From: PUPG01 sp031323845
Lineage (GTDB): Bacteria > Bacteroidota > Bacteroidia > Bacteroidales > UBA7960
Direction: 5' to 3'
Assembly (NCBI GenBank): GCA_031323845.1
Contig: JAVIYP010000027.1
Span: forward strand, 1-35,671
Length of the DNA stretch: 35,671 bases
Shown piece after piece: positions 1 to 7,629 of the stretch (within the stretch, counting starts at the first letter, position 1; each line of letters opens with the position of its first letter). Both the position numbers and the translations under genes were made by a program. Below the pieces are notes generated by a model. It ran no database searches, was not told the origin of the DNA, and saw nothing but the letters and a program-made list of their open reading frames with translations.

Positions 1-651
1 GTGCCTTTTTACCCAATGCCGATGATAAAACTGGGGGTGGGACTTCCCAAAGGTATAGAGATCAATGGCCGGTTTATTCCGACTATATCGTATGAGGATC
101 TAAGCACCAACTTATGGGGCCTGGGCATAAAGTATGATGTGCTTCAGCATTTTGGATTGATTGACAGGGTCCCGTTTTTAAATGCCTCGGTTTTTGGTGC
201 GTATACCAGGATGAACTTTTCCTCCGATCTGGACTTTCAAAAAAGCATATATGGCAACACTATAGGAGGCATACCCATTGAAGGCGGACAAGCCAATTAT
301 GAAGATCAAAAGCTGGACATCAACATTTCCGGATTTACGACATCTGCGTTGGTCTCAGTTGATCTGCCGGTGATCACGCTCTTCGGAGGCCTGGGTTACA
401 GCAAGTCAACAACCAATGCTGGTCTGCTGGGAGAATACCCGCTCCTTAAGACAGGTATCAACAATGCTAATGAAGTTACCGTCAGCATTGAAGACATCAG
501 CAATCCTATTACCCTGGAATTTGTCAACCAATCAGGGGTGCAGATGACTGCCGGACTCAGGGTCAAATTAGCAGTGATTACCCTGCATGCAAGTTATACT
601 TACGCCAATTATAACTTAATAACCGCCGGACTCGGTATTTCTCTGAGGTAA
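1..651 (+). CDS. Outer-membrane barrel-like protein, 5' truncated (possibly DUF6588)
   Basis: The frame is open from the first base and ends at TAA 649-651. The GTG at base 1 is probably not the true start, because no signal peptide is present and the visible 216 residues look like the C-terminal part of a longer protein. The sequence alternates hydrophobic and polar residues, is rich in Gly, Tyr, Thr and Asn, and ends in the aromatic/hydrophobic strand pattern 'GLGISLR' typical of outer-membrane barrels. The segment 'KLGVGLPKGIEINGRF' resembles Bacteroidota proteins grouped as DUF6588; this assignment is from memory and uncertain. A second barrel gene follows after 46 nt on the same strand, suggesting an operon. 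The specific function is unknown. Confidence 0.75.
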   Translation: MPFYPMPMIKLGVGLPKGIEINGRFIPTISYEDLSTNLWGLGIKYDVLQHFGLIDRVPFLNASVFGAYTRMNFSSDLDFQKSIYGNTIGGIPIEGGQANYEDQKLDINISGFTTSALVSVDLPVITLFGGLGYSKSTTNAGLLGEYPLLKTGINNANEVTVSIEDISNPITLEFVNQSGVQMTAGLRVKLAVITLHASYTYANYNLITAGLGISLR

Positions 652-697
652 TCCGTGCGGGCATCCAAAAAACAACCTGAACATAAAGAAAAAACCC

Positions 698-1291
698 ATG
701 AAATTCTTTATTCTTAAAGCTGCCTTGTTGTTGATGTTTTTAAGCCTGTTATGCTCGCCCGAAGCCCTGGCACAGTTTGAACAGAAGCTCACGCTGCAGT
801 TCTCGGCCGGAGCCTCTTCACTTGTAAGCGAGGATGACGTGTTTAAAAACGGTGCTATGTTCAACGGCGGTGTGCAGTACAATTTCAGCAGAAGGTTTGC
901 CATGAGCGGTCTGGTCATGTACGGCATGTATTTCGACAATCTGGATTTTGACATCAATGCGACCTATTTTAACCTGGGAGTGGGTGCCTCTGCCAAATAC
1001 AAATTCCTGCATGCCAGCAGGGTTAATCCTTATCTGCTTTTTGGGGTATCGGCCTGCTTTGTAAAGGTTGACTATACCTTGGGCGGTAATGTTTTTACAT
1101 TTGATCAGCCGGTCACTCCGGGGATTTTGTTTGGTGCCGGCCTGGATTACAATCTTTCCGACAACCTGGCGTTTTTTCTGCAGGGAGGATACAATGAAAC
1201 ATTTGCCCGTGACGACGGGTTCCCTTCCCAGGGTGCCATTTATGCGCTGCTTGGTGTAAACATCAGCATGTTCAAGGCGCGCACTTTATGA
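698..1291 (+). CDS. Outer-membrane beta-barrel protein (OMP_b-brl type)
   Basis: The 197-residue protein has an N-terminal signal peptide (Lys, a long Leu-rich core, cleavage near 'ALAQ', about residue 25). The mature part is a small eight-strand-type barrel: alternating aromatic and polar residues, 'FSAGASSL' at the start, 'GGVQYNFSRRFAMSG', 'LLFGVSAC', 'FGAGLDYNLSDNLAFFLQGGY', and a closing strand 'ALLGVNISMF'. This is the pattern of the OmpX/OmpW-like porin family (PF13505 type) common in Bacteroidota. The ATG at 698 gives a clean signal peptide. Its stop codon overlaps an in-frame ATG (1288) of the next gene, so it is probably co-transcribed and translationally linked with the WD40-caspase gene. 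Ligand and exact role are not visible. Confidence 0.85.
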   Translation: MKFFILKAALLLMFLSLLCSPEALAQFEQKLTLQFSAGASSLVSEDDVFKNGAMFNGGVQYNFSRRFAMSGLVMYGMYFDNLDFDINATYFNLGVGASAKYKFLHASRVNPYLLFGVSACFVKVDYTLGGNVFTFDQPVTPGILFGAGLDYNLSDNLAFFLQGGYNETFARDDGFPSQGAIYALLGVNISMFKARTL

Positions 1292-1308
1292 CACAAAAAT
1301 GCAGTGAG

Positions 1309-3561
1309 ATGAAAAAATATGTGATTTCAACGTTTTTGTTCCTGCTGGCAACCACGGTGCTGTATGGTCAGGTAAGCCTTAAGCACACCCTCAGCCAGCG
1401 CAGGCACCAGGTGGTGTGTACTGACTTTAGCCCTGATGGCCGGTATTTGGTCACCGGAGGCCTCGACTCGAGGCTTTTTGTGTGGGATGTTGAAAAAGAA
1501 GAGGTCGTACGGGAACTTCGCGGCCTCAGAAGATTTCCCCTTACCGTAAGGTACTCTGCCAATGGACAATACATTGTTTCAGGTGGCAAGGACAGTCGCG
1601 TTACCGTTTGGGACGCTCACAGCGGTGAAGAAATCATGTCGCTGAGAGGCCACCGGGATGATGTTACCTCGATCGCCATTAGCCCTGATAATCGATGGAT
1701 CGCTTCAGCAAGTAAAGACAGGACCATTAAAATCTGGAGGCTTGCTGACGGGGAGTTGCTGCACGATTTGAGAGAGCACCGCGGAGAGGTGATGTCGGTG
1801 GCCTTCAATCAGAACGGCGACAGGCTGGTTTCGGGCGCCGGCGACGGTACCGTAAAAGTGTGGAACCCTTCTGAAGGCAGCCTGCTCAGATCCTTCGATG
1901 CCCACGACGGCTATGTCAGGGCCGTGGCCTTCAGTCCTAACGGCAATTTCATCGCCAGCGGTGGCGATGATTATACGATCAATATTTGGAATGCCCGAAG
2001 CTTCGAGCGGCACAACTCCATTCTGCCCCACTCGGGCTGGATCGAAACACTCGACTTCAGCCCCGACGGCCGTTACCTGGTCAGTGGCGCGCACGACAAT
2101 TTTCTCATCATGATAGAGGTCAGCACCGGAAGGATCGTTTTTCAATCCGAAAAACAATCCTATTATGTGTTGTCGGTCGCCTTTAATCCTAATGGAAATG
2201 AATTTGTTTCCTCGACGCTGTTTTCCAACGATGTGATGGTGTGGAACACGGCTGCCCTGAACATAACGACCAGCATTGCCTATGAAGCTGATGAAACGGA
2301 GAAGGTACCTCTTGCCAAACCCAGGGTGGAGTGGGTAACGCCTGACCTGACAAGCACTTCGAACATCACGGCAAGGCTTCAATACAGGGTGTTCTCAGGA
2401 TACCCCATAGAGCAGACCGTACTCTATCTTAACGACCAGAACTATACCAGTCGCGACCAGCCAGATATTGCTTTTGAGCAGTGGACGGATGAAGAAAGTG
2501 TGGTGTTTCTCCGGGAAGGCTTGAACACAGCACGGCTGGAGCTTTATTACCGCGGGGGCGTCGTGGTCTCTGAAGAGCTGCATGTCGAATTTATTCCGGC
2601 CACCATTGCTGAGGTGCCAACTGAGCCCGTGACTCCTGTTGTTGATGAGGAAGAAGTGGTGGAGCTGCCTGCCGATACGGTAGTGCCGGAACCCGATCCG
2701 GAGCCTGAACTGGCAGAGGAAATAGCAGAGCCTGAACCCGATCCTGAACCTGAAACAAAAGCATGGTCTGAGCTTTTCGACATCCCGTTTAAAAATCCTT
2801 ACAACCCATACCGTTTTGCCCTCATCATTGGCAATGAAGACTACAGCTCCTATCAGATCGGACTGGAAAAAGAATCGGATGTTGAATTTGCCATAGCTGA
2901 TGCCAAGGCCTTCAGGGAGTATGCTGTGCATGTGTTTGGCGTGCCGCGCGATAACATATTGTTCCTGACAAATGCACGGGCCATTGAAATGTATAATGAA
3001 ATTGACAAGATAAAGAACATCATCAAGGCGCTCAACGGCAAGGCAGAAATCATTTTTTACTTTGCCGGACATGGTTTTCCTGATGAACAAACACGGGAGC
3101 CCTACCTTATTCCGGTAGACGTTACAGGCACAAACCTCAGGTTTGCCGTAAAGATCAATGATTTGTACAAAGAGCTGACGGAGTATCCCTCAGAGCGGAT
3201 CACCGTGTTCCTCGATGCCTGTTTCAGTGGCGGTGCGCGAAATGTTGGTCTGGTTTCTGCAAGGGGGGTAAGGGTCAGGCCTCAGGACCACCTGCTTCAA
3301 GGGCACTTAGTAGTGTTTTCAGCCAGCAGCGACAACCAGTCGGCCCACCCGTACCGTGCCCGCAACCATGGGATGTTCACCTACTTTTTACTCAACAAAC
3401 TAAGGGAAACACAAGGGAATATTTCCTATAAGGAATTATCGGATTACATTACCGAAACGGTAGGTGTGCGGTCGGCAATCATCAACAACACCCAGCAAAC
3501 GCCTCAGACTAATGTCAGCCCCGCTATCCGCGACACCTGGCAGAACTGGACGATCAGATAA
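1309..3561 (+). CDS. Exported WD40-repeat / caspase-like (C14) protein
   Basis: The frame opens at ATG 1288, overlapping the previous stop. I choose ATG 1309 because it begins a standard signal peptide (Met-Lys-Lys, Leu/Phe core, cleavage after 'LYG'); this gives 750 residues. Residues about 25-325 hold seven WD40 blades such as 'GGLDSRLFVWD', 'SASKDRTIKIW' and 'SGAGDGTVKVW', enough for one propeller. An Ig-like segment (about 335-440) and a Pro-Glu-Asp-rich linker (about 445-485) follow. The C-terminal 250 residues are a peptidase C14 caspase-like fold with both dyad residues: His588 in 'YFAGHGF' and Cys638 in 'LDACFSGGAR'. The family cleaves after basic or acidic residues in other organisms; the substrate here is unknown. 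Unlike most bacterial metacaspases this one should be outside the cytoplasm. It is the last gene of an apparent three-gene operon with two barrel proteins. Confidence 0.9.
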   Translation: MKKYVISTFLFLLATTVLYGQVSLKHTLSQRRHQVVCTDFSPDGRYLVTGGLDSRLFVWDVEKEEVVRELRGLRRFPLTVRYSANGQYIVSGGKDSRVTVWDAHSGEEIMSLRGHRDDVTSIAISPDNRWIASASKDRTIKIWRLADGELLHDLREHRGEVMSVAFNQNGDRLVSGAGDGTVKVWNPSEGSLLRSFDAHDGYVRAVAFSPNGNFIASGGDDYTINIWNARSFERHNSILPHSGWIETLDFSPDGRYLVSGAHDNFLIMIEVSTGRIVFQSEKQSYYVLSVAFNPNGNEFVSSTLFSNDVMVWNTAALNITTSIAYEADETEKVPLAKPRVEWVTPDLTSTSNITARLQYRVFSGYPIEQTVLYLNDQNYTSRDQPDIAFEQWTDEESVVFLREGLNTARLELYYRGGVVVSEELHVEFIPATIAEVPTEPVTPVVDEEEVVELPADTVVPEPDPEPELAEEIAEPEPDPEPETKAWSELFDIPFKNPYNPYRFALIIGNEDYSSYQIGLEKESDVEFAIADAKAFREYAVHVFGVPRDNILFLTNARAIEMYNEIDKIKNIIKALNGKAEIIFYFAGHGFPDEQTREPYLIPVDVTGTNLRFAVKINDLYKELTEYPSERITVFLDACFSGGARNVGLVSARGVRVRPQDHLLQGHLVVFSASSDNQSAHPYRARNHGMFTYFLLNKLRETQGNISYKELSDYITETVGVRSAIINNTQQTPQTNVSPAIRDTWQNWTIR

Positions 3562-3638
3562 CCGGCAGCAGGTGTTTCTTAAGTTTTTTTTTGTTTTTTC
3601 TTTGATCACACAGTTTTAAATTAGTGTTTTATTTTTTC

Positions 3639-3648
3639 GGAACGTTCC
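3639..3648. other. 10-bp perfect palindrome abutting a start codon
   Basis: GGAACGTTCC is its own reverse complement and ends at the base before the ATG (3649) of the J-domain gene, where a ribosome-binding site or operator would lie. It could be a regulator site or chance; there is no second copy nearby. Confidence 0.3.
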
Positions 3649-4161
3649 ATGAACTATTACGAAATATTAGGTGTTCCCGGCAATGCGACGGATGAAGCGA
3701 TAAGACGCGCGTTCCGCCGCCATGCCAAGCATTGTCATCCCGATATTATATGTGATCAGCAGGCCACCGGCGAGTTTCAGAAAATCAATGAGGCCTACCA
3801 GGTGTTAAAAAATGCAGAGAAACGGCGTTTGTATGATTTGAGGCTGGCCAACGGCACCCAAAGCCGTAACGTGTTTTACCGTCCCGGAAGGACGTCTTCT
3901 TACAGGCGTGCTTCTTTTCATGCACAGTATTATCATGAATTTGATGACGATCAGGAACCCACACTACTGGAAAAGCTGTTTGATCAGTTTCTGTTCTTTT
4001 CGATGTTGCTGATTGGACTTGGAGCCATCTTTTATGGCCTGTACCGGGCATGGGGTGAACCCATAGAGGGTATGAATCCTTACCTGGGCATTCTTTTTGG
4101 CCTTAGTTTCACTGCAATTTTTATTTTCGGATGGGACAGGTTCAACAGGCTGAAATCCTAA
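3649..4161 (+). CDS. Membrane-anchored J-domain (DnaJ-like) protein
   Basis: This 170-residue protein begins with a canonical J domain (residues about 2-65). Helix I starts 'NYYEILGVPGNATDEAIRRA', the invariant HPD is at residues 30-32, and 'FQKINEAYQVLKNAEKRRLYD' forms helices III-IV. There is no Gly/Phe region, zinc-finger or substrate-binding domain, so it is not DnaJ itself. Two hydrophobic segments (about 113-133 and 145-163) make it a C-tail-anchored J protein that probably recruits DnaK/Hsp70 to the inner membrane. The ATG at 3649 is the natural family start. The gene converges with the DUF368 gene and the two stop codons overlap by four bases (4158-4161), so each transcript may run into the other. 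Confidence 0.88.
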   Translation: MNYYEILGVPGNATDEAIRRAFRRHAKHCHPDIICDQQATGEFQKINEAYQVLKNAEKRRLYDLRLANGTQSRNVFYRPGRTSSYRRASFHAQYYHEFDDDQEPTLLEKLFDQFLFFSMLLIGLGAIFYGLYRAWGEPIEGMNPYLGILFGLSFTAIFIFGWDRFNRLKS

Positions 4162-5135
4162 ATGCGCTCTTCGCCTTTTTTCCTGCTCAGGAACATAAAC
4201 ATAAAAATAATCCCCATCCCTGCCAAGGCACAGCATGCCAGGATAAGCACAGATGGTTGTGCTCCGTAGACATCCTGGTAGGAGGGGTATGTTGCAAAAA
4301 GATCTGCATAGTTCCACGGTGCTATGCTTTTCTCCAGGAAGGGCACTTCCTCGCCCTGGCTGTTGATCCGCCATTCAAGCACTTTTTTCCACGGCCACAA
4401 CTTATTCAGCGAACCTATCATAAAACCGCTCAGTAGCGCCAGCGTGGCATTGGGGTGCTTTTTAAACAGCCAGCTTATGATGTTTGAAAATCCTATGACG
4501 CCGGCGATACCTCCTGCGGCAAACACGATCAGTATCGTCGTTTGGAGATCACGGACGGCATTGAGCATATATTCGTATTTGCTGAGCAGCACCAGGATAA
4601 ACGCCCCGGAAATGCCGGGAAGAATTAATGCACAGAAGGCTATGGCCCCGGAAAGAAAGATAAACCACAGGTACTCGGGTGTGGAGGCGGGGGTGGCTAC
4701 GGTGATGTAGTAAGCCAGCAAGGTGCCGGAAAGCAGCAGAAGGAGGGAAGACCACGTCCAGCGCTCAATTTTTCTTCCGATAAAAACAGCGGAACCTACA
4801 ATGAGGCCAAAGAAAAACGCCCACACCAGCATGGGGTAATCCGAGAGCAGCCACGACATCAGCCGGGCCAGCGAAAAAATGCTGATCACGATACCCCCCG
4901 CGACTGCAAGAAGGAAATTGCCGTTTATATGTTTCCAGGCACCGGATATGCCTTCCCTGAAAAGGATTTTAAAAAAAGCGGCGTTCACGCTCTTGATGCT
5001 TTGCACCAGCTCTGCATAGATCCCCGTGATAAAGGCAATGGTGCCCCCTGACACTCCGGGTATAACATCGGCGGCACCCATAGCCATGCCGCGCAATCCA
5101 AGCAACAGGTAATGTCTTGCGTTTTTTAGATTCAT
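4158..5135 (-). CDS. DUF368 family protein, PopT-like polyprenyl-phosphate translocase
   Basis: The frame can open at 5237, but the first 34 residues are polar, unlike the family, and overlap the upstream gene. ATG 5135 gives 325 residues starting directly before the family hallmark 'GLRGMAMGAADVIPGVSGG' (PGVSGG at 26-31). A second half-repeat carries 'LILPGISGAF' (PGISG at 173-177), consistent with the duplicated inverted fold of this family. Around eight to ten hydrophobic segments are visible. DUF368 members (PopT) have been reported to return undecaprenyl phosphate across the cytoplasmic membrane for reuse in wall and glycan synthesis; applying this role here is by family. It lies 49 nt downstream of the ComA-family gene as the last gene of an apparent three-gene operon. 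The TAG stop overlaps that of the convergent J-domain gene. Confidence 0.87.
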   Translation of the reverse strand: MNLKNARHYLLLGLRGMAMGAADVIPGVSGGTIAFITGIYAELVQSIKSVNAAFFKILFREGISGAWKHINGNFLLAVAGGIVISIFSLARLMSWLLSDYPMLVWAFFFGLIVGSAVFIGRKIERWTWSSLLLLLSGTLLAYYITVATPASTPEYLWFIFLSGAIAFCALILPGISGAFILVLLSKYEYMLNAVRDLQTTILIVFAAGGIAGVIGFSNIISWLFKKHPNATLALLSGFMIGSLNKLWPWKKVLEWRINSQGEEVPFLEKSIAPWNYADLFATYPSYQDVYGAQPSVLILACCALAGMGIIFMFMFLSRKKGEERI

Positions 5136-5184
5136 AAAACAGGGTTCATTGGTATGAAGGCAGGTAACATATCTCAGGAAGGAC

Positions 5185-5970
5185 TTATTGTTTGCCGGTG
5201 AGCTTGTGTTTTGAAAAATCTTCGGGCAGAAAATCAAAAAAGGTATCCCCCCGGAGGCCGAGCCTCAGCGTTTCAAGGGCTGCAACTTCGAAAGGAGCGA
5301 TGTTGCCCAGGTTTACATTTGATCCCAGCAGGCGGATAAACCATGTTTGTTGCGATTTCTGCGGGGCTTCCCATATGATCCGGTCAGCGGGCACCTCCTT
5401 AATGATGCTTTGAATGAGTGCATCATCGGCTTGTCCGCTTTGCTCATAGATCCCGACGGTCCCGGTTTCGCGGGCCTCACCGATAACGAAACTGCTTCCG
5501 GCTGAGAGCTCGTTGTTCATGCATTGTATCCAAACGTCAGCGTCAAGATGTACCCCTGCGTCTTTGGCACCTACCTCTGACACTACGGTAAAATCCCGGG
5601 CGAGCAACGTTATATAACGGCACTTTTCTTCTTCCTCCATGACTATCGAACCATCGGATACCTCAACGGCATCGCAGCCAAGCCGGTCAATGTAACGCCG
5701 GTAATCATCAAAACGGTTGCGTACGATGAACGCTTCAAAGAGGGTGCCGCCCACATAAACGTGCATACCATGGGCACGGTAAAGGCGGGCCTTTTCTTTT
5801 ACTTTGCTGCAAACCACGGATGTGCCGAAACCCAGCTTAAGAAAATCAACGAGGTGGCCTGTGGCTTCTGCAAGGTCCTGCGCCTGGTACAGTCCAAGGC
5901 CTTTGTCCATGACCATGGTGACACCCGAACTCCTGGGCTTTGTTGTTCTTTCAGGAAGTAACGGAAGCAT
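5185..5970 (-). CDS. comA: ComA-family phosphosulfolactate synthase
   Basis: The frame can start at TTG 5994, but ATG 5970 is a better codon and gives 261 residues, the usual size. Family motifs of the TIM-barrel ComA group are clear: 'KPRSSGVTMVMDKGLG', 'DFLKLGFGTS', 'VYVGGTLFEA', 'DAVEVSDGSI', 'SEVGAKDAG' and 'LLGSNVNLGNI'. The family adds sulfite to phosphoenolpyruvate, giving (R)-2-phospho-3-sulfolactate, known from coenzyme M synthesis in methanogens and sulfolactate formation in Bacillus spores. In Bacteroidota a contribution to sulfonate metabolites or sulfonolipid precursors is possible but is inference; no ComB or ComC gene is in the window. It sits 28 nt after the TPR gene and 49 nt before the DUF368 gene, all on the minus strand. 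Confidence 0.85.
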   Translation of the reverse strand: MLPLLPERTTKPRSSGVTMVMDKGLGLYQAQDLAEATGHLVDFLKLGFGTSVVCSKVKEKARLYRAHGMHVYVGGTLFEAFIVRNRFDDYRRYIDRLGCDAVEVSDGSIVMEEEEKCRYITLLARDFTVVSEVGAKDAGVHLDADVWIQCMNNELSAGSSFVIGEARETGTVGIYEQSGQADDALIQSIIKEVPADRIIWEAPQKSQQTWFIRLLGSNVNLGNIAPFEVAALETLRLGLRGDTFFDFLPEDFSKHKLTGKQ

Positions 5971-5998
5971 AATGTTGTTTTTTGGGATTAACAAAAAC

Positions 5999-7384
5999 TT
6001 ATTGACCCAAGCTTTGCAGCATCTCCTGGAAATCAGTGTTGTTTGCGAGTTTCGGGAAGCGTGTCAACAGGTGTTCAGCCCCCTGCTTGTCGAGCTCATA
6101 AGCCTCTTCCATACAAAAACGTCCTTCTTCCGGTTTGTTGTCCAGAAATAAAACAGCAGCCATGGCGTACAGCAGGCCGGCCTGTTTGGAAACACGTTCA
6201 ACACCACGGGCCAGCAAGTCAATGGCATCTTTGAAGGCATTCATATTAGCGAGTGCCTCAGCATACTCAAGCCAGGTCTCTTCATCTTCGGGGTCAGCTT
6301 CCAGGGCCTGCTCGTAGGTGCTTGTAGCTTTTTCATGATCGTTAAGAAGGAAATAGGCGTTCGCCAGAAGGCAAAGATAGCTTATGTTGTCATGATCGAG
6401 CAGCAACCCCTGCTTCAAATAGTGAATGGCTTCCTGTACATTGCCCTGCTCAATCTGACACACCCCGATGCCCACCCATGCATCAGCCATCTCCGGGTCA
6501 AGCTGTGAGCTTTTGATGTAGAAGCTTATCGCATTGTCATAATCTTCGAGCTTTTCGTGGCACTCACCGATATAATAAAGTTTTACGGCATCCTTAACGC
6601 CATTGGCCATAGACTCTTCATAAGCCTCAATGGCTTCCCGGTGCCTGTTGAGCAAACCCAAGGCGTATCCTTTATGAAACCAGGAGTGTTCGTGCTTGTC
6701 GTCAATGGCAAGCGAGTATTCGAGGGCGTCAAGTGCCCGGGCGTATTGACCGGCATTGATGTAGGAGACACCAAGGTTAAACCAGGCCTCCGTGCTGTAA
6801 GGGTTTCTGTCAATCAGCCTGTGAAAGAACGATATGCCCTCCTCAGTAAGCGATAAGAGATCAAAGCAGTAGGCAGCTTCGTAAATGGCCAGGTCGTTGT
6901 CCGGATTTATTTTAAGGGCTTTGTCAAGATACTCAAGGGTTTTGTCAAAATTGCCCAGGTTTTCATATTCAATGGCGATGTTGCAATAGATGTGATCAAG
7001 CTGGTCCGTATCCGTCACGGCTTTGTTGTATTCCTCAATGGCTTTGTTGTGATCCTGCAACTGCGAATAGATGCCTCCCTTGGTGAGGTAAACGTCGTTG
7101 TTGTTTGGGTCCATGCTTTCGACCCTTGACAGCAACTCCAGGGCATCGTCTTCCTGGTTAAAGGTGGCGAGCAACTGTGCTCTTTTCAGCATCAGCGGAA
7201 TGGAGGCAGGATGCATAGTGCATGCGTGATTGCTGGCCTCAAAAGCTTCTTTGTAAAGCCCTTTGAAAACATAATGATCAACGATCTCTTCAAAGTCATC
7301 AACATCAAAATAGATGGACCTGCGGTGTTGAACCAGGTCTTCATATTGCTTTACCTGCCAGGGTATGCTGTAGTTGTCTTCCAT
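5999..7384 (-). CDS. Cytoplasmic tetratricopeptide-repeat protein
   Basis: The 461-residue protein has no signal peptide or membrane segment. After a short N-terminal section ('YSIPWQVKQYEDLVQ') it is almost entirely TPR helices, about ten to eleven 34-residue units, recognisable by repeated 'AIEEYNKAV', 'ALDALEYSLAIDDKHEHSW', 'AIHYLKQGLLLDHDN' and 'ATSTYEQALEADPEDEETW' blocks. TPR solenoids bind partner proteins; no catalytic domain is present. It is the first gene of the apparent operon TPR-comA-DUF368, with a TAnnTTTG promoter box at 7447-7454 and a leader of about 55 nt. Co-location suggests it may organise the two downstream products, but that is inference. The start ATG is well placed relative to the promoter. 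Confidence 0.88.
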   Translation of the reverse strand: MEDNYSIPWQVKQYEDLVQHRRSIYFDVDDFEEIVDHYVFKGLYKEAFEASNHACTMHPASIPLMLKRAQLLATFNQEDDALELLSRVESMDPNNNDVYLTKGGIYSQLQDHNKAIEEYNKAVTDTDQLDHIYCNIAIEYENLGNFDKTLEYLDKALKINPDNDLAIYEAAYCFDLLSLTEEGISFFHRLIDRNPYSTEAWFNLGVSYINAGQYARALDALEYSLAIDDKHEHSWFHKGYALGLLNRHREAIEAYEESMANGVKDAVKLYYIGECHEKLEDYDNAISFYIKSSQLDPEMADAWVGIGVCQIEQGNVQEAIHYLKQGLLLDHDNISYLCLLANAYFLLNDHEKATSTYEQALEADPEDEETWLEYAEALANMNAFKDAIDLLARGVERVSKQAGLLYAMAAVLFLDNKPEEGRFCMEEAYELDKQGAEHLLTRFPKLANNTDFQEMLQSLGQ

Positions 7385-7446
7385 GGTAAAGAAATGCGCT
7401 TAAAGCGTTCTTTGATCTGTATGCTTTTTTGTGAAATAAGCATATG

Positions 7447-7454
7447 CAAAGGTA
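7447..7454 (-). promoter_or_regulatory. Bacteroidota -7 box (TACCTTTG) for the TPR operon
   Basis: The plus strand reads CAAAGGTA, the reverse complement of TAnnTTTG. It lies about 63 nt upstream of the TPR gene start. A 7-bp inverted repeat (TATGCTT at 7420-7426, AAGCATA at 7438-7444) falls in the predicted early leader. No convincing -33 element is visible. Confidence 0.5.
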
Positions 7455-7599
7455 GCAAATTAAAACACACGCCTTAAGGGTACGTATTTTTTTTAAAAAA
7501 CCTGTTGGTGAGGTTTGGATGTGGTTGTTTGGATGAGAGTTGAGGGATGCACTGAGAAGAACGTAAGGCTTTTAAGTATGATATTAGTGGAATAAATGC

Positions 7600-7607
7600 T
7601 AATTTTG
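7600..7607 (+). promoter_or_regulatory. Bacteroidota -7 box (TAATTTTG) for ffh
   Basis: TAATTTTG matches TAnnTTTG exactly and ends 22 nt before the ffh ATG, implying a leader of roughly 20 nt. A -33 TTTG at the expected spacing is not obvious, so this is a motif-based call. Confidence 0.55.
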
Positions 7608-7629
7608 CACAAAAAATTGCAGGATTGTT

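Noticed and set aside
1705..2382. Open frame of 225 codons on the minus strand
   Set aside because: It is antisense to the WD40 repeats and its repetitive look is a mirror of those repeats.
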